A stretch of DNA of 64,000 nt from Sphingomonas sp. SORGH_AS_0950 (lineage in GTDB: Bacteria; Pseudomonadota; Alphaproteobacteria; Sphingomonadales; Sphingomonadaceae). Position 1 is the stretch's first letter, and every line of letters starts with the position of its first letter. Below are positions 1-7,639 of this stretch, in pieces. A program made the position numbers and the translations under genes. The notes under the pieces are model-generated. The model saw nothing but the letters and a program-made list of their open reading frames with translations, searched no databases and had not been told where the DNA came from. The DNA lies in contig NZ_JAUTAE010000001.1 in the NCBI RefSeq assembly GCF_030818415.1, forward strand, positions 1,970,001 to 2,034,000, written 5' to 3'.

Positions 1-1
1 G

Positions 2-790
2 CGCAAGCGGGCTGGCAAGAGTTCGGGCGAAACCTATGCCGCAACCCTGAAGCAGATGCAGCCGGGGGTCGAGACCAGCATCGTCTCGCCCGCCGATGAG
101 GACGGGGCGATGCCCTCGGTCGAGCGGCTGGCGGCGTTCGATGCCATATTCCTGACCGGGTCGCCGATGCACGTCTATGACGACGGGCCCGAGGTGCGCC
201 GCCAGCTCGACTTCATGACGCGGGTCTTTGCCGCGGGCGTGCCCTCCTTCGGGTCGTGTGCGGGGTTGCAGATCGCCGTCGCCGCCGCGGGCGGGCGGGT
301 GCGCAAGATGCCCGAGCGGATGGAGGCGGGGATCGCCCGCCGGATCAGCGCCACCGAAGCCGGGCGGACGCATCCGCTGCTCGCGGGCCGTCCGGCCAGT
401 TGGGACGCCCCGGCGGTCCATGGCGACGAGGTGCTGGAGCTGCCGCCCGGCGCCACGCTGCTGGCGAGCAATGCGGTGACCCGGGTGCAGGCCGCCGAGA
501 TACGCTTCGACCGGGGCGTCTTCTGGGGCGTGCAATATCATCCCGAACTCGCCCTGCGCGAGATCGCCATCGCGATCGCGGCGCAGGCGGCCGACTTGGT
601 CGAGGCGGGGCTGGCCGAGCAGGAAGACCAGGTCCGGGCCCGCGCCGCCGAGATCGATGCGCTGCACGACGCCCCCGACAGCCGCACCCTGCGCTGGCGG
701 CTGGGAGTCGATGGGGAATTTGCCGAGGAAGGGCTGCGCCGCCGGGAAATCGCCAATTTCCTCGACAATCTGCCCGGCTTGCGGGGTTAG
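2..790 (+). CDS. Type 1 glutamine amidotransferase (5' end outside window)
   Basis: The reading frame is open to the left edge, so the gene starts upstream; an in-frame ATG lies at 56. The protein has a class I glutamine amidotransferase fold. Counting from that ATG, the nucleophile elbow GSCAG gives Cys68 and the QYHPE motif gives His162 and Glu164, so the full triad is present. Such proteins release ammonia from glutamine or act as GMP synthase-like hydrolases. No synthetase partner is visible in the window, so the acceptor substrate is unknown. The C-terminal 60 residues are rich in Arg, Glu and Ala and look helical. The stop is followed by the convergent gene at 804. Confidence 0.85.
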   Translation, partial: RKRAGKSSGETYAATLKQMQPGVETSIVSPADEDGAMPSVERLAAFDAIFLTGSPMHVYDDGPEVRRQLDFMTRVFAAGVPSFGSCAGLQIAVAAAGGRVRKMPERMEAGIARRISATEAGRTHPLLAGRPASWDAPAVHGDEVLELPPGATLLASNAVTRVQAAEIRFDRGVFWGVQYHPELALREIAIAIAAQAADLVEAGLAEQEDQVRARAAEIDALHDAPDSRTLRWRLGVDGEFAEEGLRRREIANFLDNLPGLRG

Positions 791-803
791 GCCCCGCTGC
801 TGC

Positions 804-1748
804 CTATGGCCTTGCCGCGACGATCCGGGGCAGCGTCCTGATCGGCTCGACCGTGATCGCCCGGAACCAGGTTTCGGCGCCCTCGGACTGAAGCTGGATA
901 TGGCCATGGGTCAGCGGCTGGCGGGAGCCGTCCGGGGCGATCGTCGCCAGGTCGCGCACCTCGGCGACCGGCACGCCGTTGACCACATGCACCGCATGAT
1001 CGCCGACGACATAGAGGTCGAGCGTGTTCCAGGCACCGACCGGGCGCTCGGCATCGGTCGTCGCCTCGACATTCCAGGTCGGCGTCCCGTTGACGATATC
1101 GACCTGCCGCCCGCCCAGGCGATAGCGCAGGTGCGGCGCGATCAGCCTGGGGTCGAAGGCGACATCGGTATGCCCGCGCACCTTGCCCCCGACCGCGACG
1201 ATCATGCCGGTCGATCCGGTCATGATCTCGAACTCGGCCGAGGGTCGCCAGGTGCCGAACACCTCGCCGGGCACGCCATGGCTGTGATAGAGAAGGCCGT
1301 TGTTGCGCGGCTGATCCGCGCGCGGTGCCCAGGTCCTGGCGCCCCATTTGAACTGCAACCGCAGATGATAGTCGCGCAGATCGGCTCGGTGGACCAGGCT
1401 GCCCCAGGTCTGCCCCTTCACCCAGATGGCCGGTGCGCCGTCCACCTGCCGGACCGCGAAATCGCCGCCGGTATCGCGACCGGTACCGATCGGGCGCGCA
1501 CCGGGATCGGCGCGATAGGTGATCGCCGGATCGGCATAGCCCAGCCAGGGGGACCAGCCCGTCAGACTGCGTCCGTCGAACAGTGCGACCCGCCTGCCCG
1601 TCGCCTTGGGCAGATCGACCAGCCGCAGCCTTTGCGGCGCGGTCACCGGCTCGCCTGCGATGGCGCGCGCCTGTTCCCTGGAATCCTGCGCCAGCGCCGG
1701 TGTGGCCATGACGGCCAGCGCCATCCATGCTCGATCGAACCGCATCAT
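804..1748 (-). CDS. DUF1080 / 3-keto-disaccharide hydrolase family secreted protein
   Basis: The product has 314 residues. Two adjacent ATGs occur; the one at 1748 follows a GGGGAG ribosome site and begins a signal peptide (MMRFDRAW then a hydrophobic stretch ending ALAQ), so the protein is exported. The mature part carries features of the DUF1080 concanavalin-like fold: a LFDGRSLTGW segment near the front, the NNGLLYHS and EFEIM strands in the middle and a GHIQLQSEG strand near the end. This family acts on 3-keto-glycosides or other sugars. The L,D-transpeptidase gene lies 115 bp upstream on the same strand, but nothing links the two functions. Confidence 0.8.
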   Translation of the reverse strand: MMRFDRAWMALAVMATPALAQDSREQARAIAGEPVTAPQRLRLVDLPKATGRRVALFDGRSLTGWSPWLGYADPAITYRADPGARPIGTGRDTGGDFAVRQVDGAPAIWVKGQTWGSLVHRADLRDYHLRLQFKWGARTWAPRADQPRNNGLLYHSHGVPGEVFGTWRPSAEFEIMTGSTGMIVAVGGKVRGHTDVAFDPRLIAPHLRYRLGGRQVDIVNGTPTWNVEATTDAERPVGAWNTLDLYVVGDHAVHVVNGVPVAEVRDLATIAPDGSRQPLTHGHIQLQSEGAETWFRAITVEPIRTLPRIVAARP

Positions 1749-1862
1749 CGCTCCCCTCTCCCACCCGTTCGGTGATTGTCGAGCGATCATAGCGCGTTAT
1801 CGCTAACAGGCGAGCCCGATTTCGCGGCGGCGGATCACACTCCCGGCGACGCGGTCGGCCGA

Positions 1863-3308
1863 TCAGGGACCGACATCGGCCGCGCCGCTCTGGACCCGCA
1901 GGGCCTTGCCCGCCTTGAAGCCCAGCGCGGCACCGACCCGGTCGTCCCAGCCATAGGGATCATTGCGCACGATCGGTTCGCCGTCATCGTCGAACAAGAC
2001 CGTCTGATAGAGCAGCCGGACGGGAATCTGGTGCGGCAGCTTGACGAAGGTCTCCTTGCCGGTCTCGCGCGCCTTGTGCCATTCGTCGAGCACGCCCTCG
2101 TCCCTGGCCAGCATCTCGGCAAAGCCCAGCGCGTCGTCGACCCGGACGCAGCCATGGCTGCGCTGTCGCTGGACCATGCCGAACAACGCCTTGGCGGGGG
2201 TGTCGTGCAGATAGATGGCATGGTCGTTCTGCATGTCGAACTTGACCAGCCCCAGCGAATTCTTGGGTCCGGGCTGCTGGACGATCCAGCCGTCCTTCCA
2301 CACCATGTTGTTCGCGCGGAGATAGCCGGGGCCCTTCTTCGCCAGCTCCTTCTTCTCGATCGAGCGGGGCACCGTCCAGGTCGGGTTGGCGACCAGCCGG
2401 AAGATCGGCGATCCGAGCTGCGGCGTCTCGGTATCCGGCTCGCCGACAACCACCTTGCGGGCATCGACGATCTTGCCGTCGCGCCAATAGGTCAGGCGCG
2501 CGGCGGCGATGTTGACGTCGATCCGGGTCGCAGGCGGGCGGCGCTCCAGCCAGCGGAGCCGCTCCATCGCGACCGCCACCGCGCGCGCGCGGTCCGCATC
2601 GGACATGTTGAGGATGGCGAGCGCCTCGCTGCCGATGATGCCGTCGGGCTTCATCCCGTAATCGGCCTGCATCCGGCGCACCGCATCGACCATCGCAGGC
2701 GCATAGCTGTCGCCCCGCGCGGCGTCGGGCACCAGATAGTCGAGCACGACCAGTTCGCGCGCGATCGCCGGAAGGCGGGGATCGGTCGCACCGGGCTTGA
2801 TCGCCTCGCCATTGCCCTCGATCCGGGTGTCGGGATTTTGCGGCTGGCGGACCATCTTCCCATAGGCGTCGGACAGGCGCTTGTAATTGGCGTCCTGCGG
2901 CGCAAGGCCGTCGAGCCACTGGGTCACGTTACCGGCACGCAGCGCGGCGGCCAGCCCGGCTTTCAGGTCGGGCGAGGGCCGGGGCACGGTATAGACCTCG
3001 TACAGCTTGGTCGGGTCGGTCGCGCCGCGCGCCAGTGCCGCGGCATAGCGCAGCGCCTGTTCGTTCAGCGCGGCGTCGTCGCTGGCCGTCGCATCGAACG
3101 CCATGTGGTCGAGCCCATGCGCCACGCGTCCCTCGATCGCCTGACGAAGCTGCGACCGGGTACGGTCGCTCCAGGTCGCGGGGCCCGCAGGCTGGTCCGC
3201 CTGCGCGGAGGCATTCTGATCCGAAGCGACCTGGCCACCGCATGCCGACAGTATCAGGCCCAATGCCAGTGACGTCCCCATCCGTTTATGCACGTGCAAC
3301 TCCCTCAT
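1863..3308 (-). CDS. L,D-transpeptidase, lipoprotein, YcbB/LdtD-like
   Basis: The product has 481 residues. The start at 3308 is chosen because AGGAG stands just ahead and the first 23 residues form a lipoprotein signal with lipobox LSAC (Cys23). A peptidoglycan-binding-like helical region lies near 190-235 (VRRMQADYGMKPDGIIG). The catalytic domain follows, with HDTPAK and the signature SHGCVRV, which supplies the catalytic Cys at about residue 387. The long form with a scaffold ahead of the YkuD domain fits the YcbB class, which makes 3-3 crosslinks or attaches proteins to peptidoglycan. It is divergent from the DUF882 cell-wall peptidase gene, so the two may share a promoter region (3309-3460). 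Confidence 0.9.
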   Translation of the reverse strand: MRELHVHKRMGTSLALGLILSACGGQVASDQNASAQADQPAGPATWSDRTRSQLRQAIEGRVAHGLDHMAFDATASDDAALNEQALRYAAALARGATDPTKLYEVYTVPRPSPDLKAGLAAALRAGNVTQWLDGLAPQDANYKRLSDAYGKMVRQPQNPDTRIEGNGEAIKPGATDPRLPAIARELVVLDYLVPDAARGDSYAPAMVDAVRRMQADYGMKPDGIIGSEALAILNMSDADRARAVAVAMERLRWLERRPPATRIDVNIAAARLTYWRDGKIVDARKVVVGEPDTETPQLGSPIFRLVANPTWTVPRSIEKKELAKKGPGYLRANNMVWKDGWIVQQPGPKNSLGLVKFDMQNDHAIYLHDTPAKALFGMVQRQRSHGCVRVDDALGFAEMLARDEGVLDEWHKARETGKETFVKLPHQIPVRLLYQTVLFDDDGEPIVRNDPYGWDDRVGAALGFKAGKALRVQSGAADVGP

Positions 3309-3460
3309 TCCGCTCCTGAAACGCACGGGGAGCGAAGCGGCTCCCGAGCCTGCGGATCGGGCGAATGGTGGCGTCGGTGCGACAAGGGGCATGCGGCCGG
3401 GCGACGGTGTTAAGCCCTGTTGCGGTAGAAGCGGCCATCCCTCTTCGACGGAATCGAACC

Positions 3461-4009
3461 TTGTCCAACTCCTTGTTTTCACGCCGAGACCTGATGAGCG
3501 GCGGCACCGCCGCGCTGGTGATGGCGGCCTTGTCGGAACGCGTGTCGGCGCGCACGCCGGAGCGTCGGTTGGCGCTGGTCAACGCCAATACCCGCGAACG
3601 CTGCGACGTGTGCTTCTTCGCCAATGGCCGCTACCGCGCCGACGGGCTGGCCGAGCTGAACCATGCCATGCGCGACTGGCGGACCGGTGCGACGCGGACG
3701 ATGGACCCCCGGCTGCTCGACCTGCTGGTCCATCTGCGCGACCGGCTCGACATCGCGCCGAACAAGCCGTTGCGGCTGGTGTCGGGCTATCGCAGCCCCA
3801 AGACCAACGGCGCGATGCATGCCCGCTCGCACGGCGTCGCCAGCAAGAGCCAGCACATGCTGGGCAAGGCGACCGACATTGCCATTCCGGGCGTGCCGCT
3901 CAACCGGCTGCGCGACGCGGCGCTGTCGCTGCGTGGCGGCGGGGTCGGCTATTATCCGCATGACGGCTTCGTCCATGTCGACACCGGCCCCTTGCGCCAC
4001 TGGAGCTGA
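3461..4009 (+). CDS. DUF882 / YcbK-like murein peptidase (M15 fold), Tat signal
   Basis: The product is about 182 residues. Residues 7-30 are a twin-arginine signal (SRRDLMSGG then a hydrophobic stretch), so a start is needed upstream of the RR pair. The nearest in-frame candidates are TTG codons at 3461 and 3473; an ATG at 3365 would add a long unlikely leader. Zinc ligands of the M15/LAS fold are visible as His132 (SQHMLGKATD), Asp139 and His172 (VHVD). The family cuts or trims peptidoglycan peptides in the periplasm. The gene is divergent from the L,D-transpeptidase. Function is secure at family level; the start is not. Confidence 0.85.
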   Translation: MSNSLFSRRDLMSGGTAALVMAALSERVSARTPERRLALVNANTRERCDVCFFANGRYRADGLAELNHAMRDWRTGATRTMDPRLLDLLVHLRDRLDIAPNKPLRLVSGYRSPKTNGAMHARSHGVASKSQHMLGKATDIAIPGVPLNRLRDAALSLRGGGVGYYPHDGFVHVDTGPLRHWS

Positions 4010-4168
4010 CCGGGGCGACCGCCGGTTCGGGCGCGCGCCGCGATCCTCGTGCAAGCCGGTACGGGGCCGCCGCCGATTAACATTTCCGTCATGCCGGATC
4101 GACACCGCCAAACCTCGGTTAAGTCGACAGGGTCGGCCTGCCGTCGTCCCGTAACGGGAGAGTGGTCG

Positions 4169-4882
4169 ATGGAATGGATCGCATTTCTGGTCGGCTTTAC
4201 GATCATGTCGCTGGGTTCGCTCGCCATCTATGCCAAGGGCAGCAAGACGCCCCCCGCCCTGCACCACACCATGTTGCACGCGACGGTGCCCTTCATCGCC
4301 GCCACCGCCTATCTGGCCATGACGTTCGGGATCGGTACGCTGGTCCATATCGACGGATCGGTGGTCTATCTGGCGCGCTATGCCGACTGGTCGGTGACGA
4401 CGCCGATCCTGCTGGCGGGGCTGGTGCTGCTGGCCTTTCATGATCGCGGGCAGACGGGGGAAGTCGGCGGCTATCTGACCGCGATCATCGTCCTTGACGT
4501 GCTGATGATCGCGACCGGGCTGATCTCGTCGCTGGCGATGGTGCCGGTGCTGAAATGGGTCTGGTATCTCTGGTCCTGCGCCGCCTTTGCCGGTGTCCTC
4601 TATCTGCTCTGGGGGCCGCTGCGCGCCATGGCGGTCGAACGCGGCGCGGCGATGGGGGCCGCCTATCGCAAGAATGTCGCGTTCCTGACGGTGATCTGGT
4701 TCCTCTATCCGATCGTCTTCTTGATCGGGCCGGAGGGGCTGAAGATCATTTCCGACCCGACCTCGGTCTGGGCGATCCTGATCATGGATGTCGTCGCGAA
4801 GGTCGTCTACGCCTTCTATGCGGCCCGCAATCTGGACGACGCGCTGCGGTCCGGGACCGACCACCGCGACGCGCGCGCGTGA
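4169..4882 (+). CDS. Microbial rhodopsin with D-T-G motif, likely outward proton pump
   Basis: The product has 237 residues and seven hydrophobic helices. The ATG at 4169 follows GGGAGAG. Helix C reads RYADWSVTTP: Arg70, Asp73 (counter-ion, bacteriorhodopsin Asp85), Thr77 (Thr89) and Gly84 where the cytoplasmic proton donor (Asp96) normally sits. Helix G carries Asp207 and the retinal Schiff-base lysine Lys211 in IMDVVAK. Leu81 occupies the tuning position that is Leu in green-absorbing pumps. With Asp73 and Thr77 kept, outward proton pumping is likely; loss of the donor carboxylate may slow reprotonation. The stop overlaps the next start (GTGA), and that gene makes retinal, which supports a working holoprotein. 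Confidence 0.93.
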   Translation: MEWIAFLVGFTIMSLGSLAIYAKGSKTPPALHHTMLHATVPFIAATAYLAMTFGIGTLVHIDGSVVYLARYADWSVTTPILLAGLVLLAFHDRGQTGEVGGYLTAIIVLDVLMIATGLISSLAMVPVLKWVWYLWSCAAFAGVLYLLWGPLRAMAVERGAAMGAAYRKNVAFLTVIWFLYPIVFLIGPEGLKIISDPTSVWAILIMDVVAKVVYAFYAARNLDDALRSGTDHRDARA

Positions 4883-5790
4883 CGCGGCCTGCCCTGGCGC
4901 TCGGCCGGGGCGTGCTGGCGGGGGCGGCCCTGGCCGCCTCCTTCGGTTCGCTGGGCGTGCAACTCGGCTTTGCGATCCTGGCGATCGGCGTCATCGGCAT
5001 GGCGCATGGAGCGAGCGACCTGGCAGTCGTGCCTCCCCCAAAGCGACGATCCTTCCTCGCGCTGTACGGCGGCGTGTCGCTGATCTGCCTGGCCTGGTGG
5101 AGCGCCTTTCCCGCCATCGCGCTGCCGCTGTTCCTGATCGCCTCCGCGCTGCATTTCGCGGCGGAAGAGGACGCCGCCATTTCGCGGCTCCAGCGCGGGG
5201 CGCTCGGGGTCGGGTTGATTGCGATACCGGCGGTGCTCCATCCCCGGGGCTATGAAGCGCTGCTGACGCTGGCGGGCGGCATGCCGGTGCCCTCCCCCGT
5301 CCTGGCCGCGCTGATCGCCGCAGGGGGCGTCGCCGGCGGGTTGCTGTTCCTTCGCGCGGGTCGGCGACGCGATCCGCTGCTGGCGATCACCACCGCCGCG
5401 CTGTTTCTCCTGCCGCCGCTGGTCGGGTTTTCGGTCGGCTTCCTCCTTCTCCACGCGCTGCCGCAGACCGACGAGCGGCGACGGCGGATGGGCTGTGCGA
5501 GCCACCGTGCCTATCTGCGTCGGACGGGCCCGATCCTGGGCGCGGCAGTGCTGCTCGCCGGGCTGGTCGTGACGCTGTTCCTGCATGTCGAGGCGAGCGG
5601 TATTCGCGGCCTGTTCGCCGCGATCGCGGCACTGGCCATGCCGCATCTGCTGGTCACCCCCGCCTTTGGCCGCGATCGAACGCATGGCCGCCCGCTTTGG
5701 CCCCGGAACAGGCAGGGATCGTATCGAGTTCCCCTGCCGAGGATTCCCCCGACCATGATCCCGCCCCGGCGGGAAGGAGCAACCCCATGA
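4879..5790 (+). CDS. blh: Brp/Blh-family beta-carotene 15,15'-dioxygenase (retinal synthesis)
   Basis: The product has 303 residues from a GTG start that overlaps the rhodopsin stop by four bases, so translation is coupled. It is a polytopic membrane protein with the conserved His sites of the Blh family: His43 in GMAHGASDL, His92 in LHFAAEED, His192 in HALPQTDERR and His256 in MPHLLV, which bind the catalytic iron. The enzyme splits beta-carotene into two retinals for the neighbouring rhodopsin. The last 40 residues are a Pro/Arg-rich tail that is not typical, and a shifted 3' end is possible. The stop overlaps the next ATG (ATGA). No carotene biosynthesis genes lie in this window. Confidence 0.88.
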   Translation: MTRPALALGRGVLAGAALAASFGSLGVQLGFAILAIGVIGMAHGASDLAVVPPPKRRSFLALYGGVSLICLAWWSAFPAIALPLFLIASALHFAAEEDAAISRLQRGALGVGLIAIPAVLHPRGYEALLTLAGGMPVPSPVLAALIAAGGVAGGLLFLRAGRRRDPLLAITTAALFLLPPLVGFSVGFLLLHALPQTDERRRRMGCASHRAYLRRTGPILGAAVLLAGLVVTLFLHVEASGIRGLFAAIAALAMPHLLVTPAFGRDRTHGRPLWPRNRQGSYRVPLPRIPPTMIPPRREGATP

Positions 5791-6560
5791 AGACCAACGG
5801 CAATACGATCCTGATGACCGGCGGCGGCAGCGGCATCGGCGAAGCGCTGGCGCACCGGTTCCACGATCGCGGCGATACCGTCATCATCGCCGGGCGGCGG
5901 CAGGACGCGCTGGACCGCGCGGCGGCGGGGCGGGAGCGTATCCATACCGCGGTCCTGGACGTCGAGGACGATGCCGCCGTCCAGAGCTTTGCGCGGCAGA
6001 TCGTCGCCGACTTCCCCGCGCTGAACATCCTGTTCAACAATGCCGGGATCATGCGGTTCGAGGACCTGACCGGCCGACGCGACCTGTCCGATGCCGAGGC
6101 GACGGTGACGACCAACCTGCTCGGCCCGATCCGGCTGACCAACGCGCTGATCGACCATCTGGTCGCCCAGCCCGATGCGGCGATCGTCAACGTCACCTCG
6201 GGCCTGGCCTTCGTGCCGCTGGTGGCCACGCCGACCTATTCGGCGACCAAGGCGGCGATCCATTCCTACACCGTCTCGCTGCGCACCCAGTTGGCGGGCA
6301 AGGTCGAGGTCATCGAACTGGCCCCGCCGGGCGTCCAGACCGACCTGACGCCGGGCCAGGCCAGGCGTCCGGGCTATATGCCGCTGGAAGCCTTTGCCGA
6401 TGCCGTCGCCGCGCAGTTCGCGCAAGACCCGACTCCGTCCGAGATCCTGGTCGACGAGGTCCAGTTCCTGCGTCAGGCGGAACGCGAGGGCCGGTTCGAC
6501 GAAACGCTCAAGACGCTGACCGAACGCGCCGCCGCCCAACGCAAGGCGGGCGATGCCTGA
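5787..6560 (+). CDS. SDR-family oxidoreductase (DltE-like)
   Basis: The product has 257 residues and is a classical short-chain dehydrogenase: TGGGSGIG nucleotide motif at 11-18, NNAG at 84-87, Ser138 and the YSATK motif (Tyr151, Lys155). The PPGVQTDLT segment and C-terminal helix match the DltE-like subgroup. The ATG overlaps the blh stop by four bases and has GGAAGGAG ahead, so it is the third cistron of the rhodopsin operon. In that position it could reduce or oxidise retinal or another carotenoid product, but this is inference from context; the subgroup is otherwise of broad or unknown substrate. Confidence 0.88.
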   Translation: MKTNGNTILMTGGGSGIGEALAHRFHDRGDTVIIAGRRQDALDRAAAGRERIHTAVLDVEDDAAVQSFARQIVADFPALNILFNNAGIMRFEDLTGRRDLSDAEATVTTNLLGPIRLTNALIDHLVAQPDAAIVNVTSGLAFVPLVATPTYSATKAAIHSYTVSLRTQLAGKVEVIELAPPGVQTDLTPGQARRPGYMPLEAFADAVAAQFAQDPTPSEILVDEVQFLRQAEREGRFDETLKTLTERAAAQRKAGDA

Positions 6561-6628
6561 CCCGCGCCGCCGCGCTTCCCGCACGCCGGGCGCAGGGCTA
6601 TAAATGCCTTCTTCGTAAGGACCTGCCG

Positions 6629-7620
6629 ATGCGTCTGATCGCGATCGAGGAACATATCCTTCCCCAGGAGGTGCGCGACGCGTGGCAGGCGGCCCCGCCG
6701 CCGCACGACCCCGTCTCGGCCTTTGCCGATGGCGGCGAGAATGGGCGGCGGCTGGCCGATCTGGGCGAAGCGCGGATCGCGCTGATGGACGAGCAGGGCG
6801 TCGACGTGCAGGTCCTGTCGCTCACCACGCCGGGGCTCCACAATCTGGCGCCCGGCGTCGCGGTCGACATGGCGCGGCGGGTCAACGACCGGATCGCCGA
6901 GGCGTGCGCGCGGCATCCCGACCGCTTCCAGGGGCTGGCCGCGCTGCCGACGCCCGACGCGGACGCCGCGCCGCGCCGCGCGAGTTGGAGCGCGCGGTGC
7001 GCGAGCTGGGGCTGAAGGGCGCGCTGTTGTGCGGGCGGACGCGCGAGCGCCATCTGGATCATCCCGACTTCCGCCCGCTGCTGGCCCGCGCGGCGGCGCT
7101 TGGCGTGCCGCTGTTCATCCATCCGCAGACGCCGCTGGCCGAGGTGCGCCGGGCCAATTATTCGGGGATCGGCGAGACGGCGGACCTCGCGCTCGCCGCC
7201 TTCGGGCTGGGCTGGCATTACGAGGCCGGGCTGCAATGGATCCGGCTGGCGGCGGCCGGCGTCTTCGATGCGCTGCCCGACCTCCAGATCATCCTGGGCC
7301 ATTGGGGCGAGGTCGTGCTGTTCTATCTGGAGCGGACCGCCGCCGTCTTCGAACGCGCGCTCACCCTGCAACGCCCGCTGGCGGACTATGCCCGGCGCAA
7401 TCTCTACGTCACCGGCAGCGGCATGTGGAGCGAGGCCTATCTGCAACGCTGCCTCGAGATCGTCGGGCCGGAGCGGCTGCTCTTCTCGACCGACTTCCCC
7501 TATCAATACCGGCCCGGCGGGGCCCCGCGCCGGTTCCTCGATACCGTCCCGCTCGACGAGGCGGCACGGCGAGGGTTGGCGCATGGCAATTGGGAAAGGC
7601 TGACCGGCGCGGTCGGATAG
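6629..7620 (+). pseudogene. ACMSD-type amidohydrolase, frameshifted
   Basis: The first part (6629 to about 6975, starting RLIAIEEH after an AAGGA site) and the second part (about 6976-7620, in the frame one base back) together make one amidohydrolase of about 330 residues. The break is in a run of GCC/GCG triplets at 6964-6981, where one base is missing relative to an open frame. Visible metal-site features include the N-terminal EEH, LFIHPQ, ILGHWGE and FSTDFPY motifs, typical of the 2-amino-3-carboxymuconate semialdehyde decarboxylase-like family of TIM-barrel decarboxylases and hydrolases. Both halves are otherwise intact, so a sequencing error in GC-rich DNA is as likely as a real mutation. 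Confidence 0.7.
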
Positions 7621-7639
7621 AGCGGCCCGCCCGGCCCCC

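Noticed and set aside
4169-4882. Rhodopsin as a chloride pump or sensory rhodopsin
   Set aside because: Chloride pumps replace the counter-ion Asp with Thr or Asn, whereas Asp73 is present, and there is no transducer gene next to it; a retinal-making enzyme is coupled instead.
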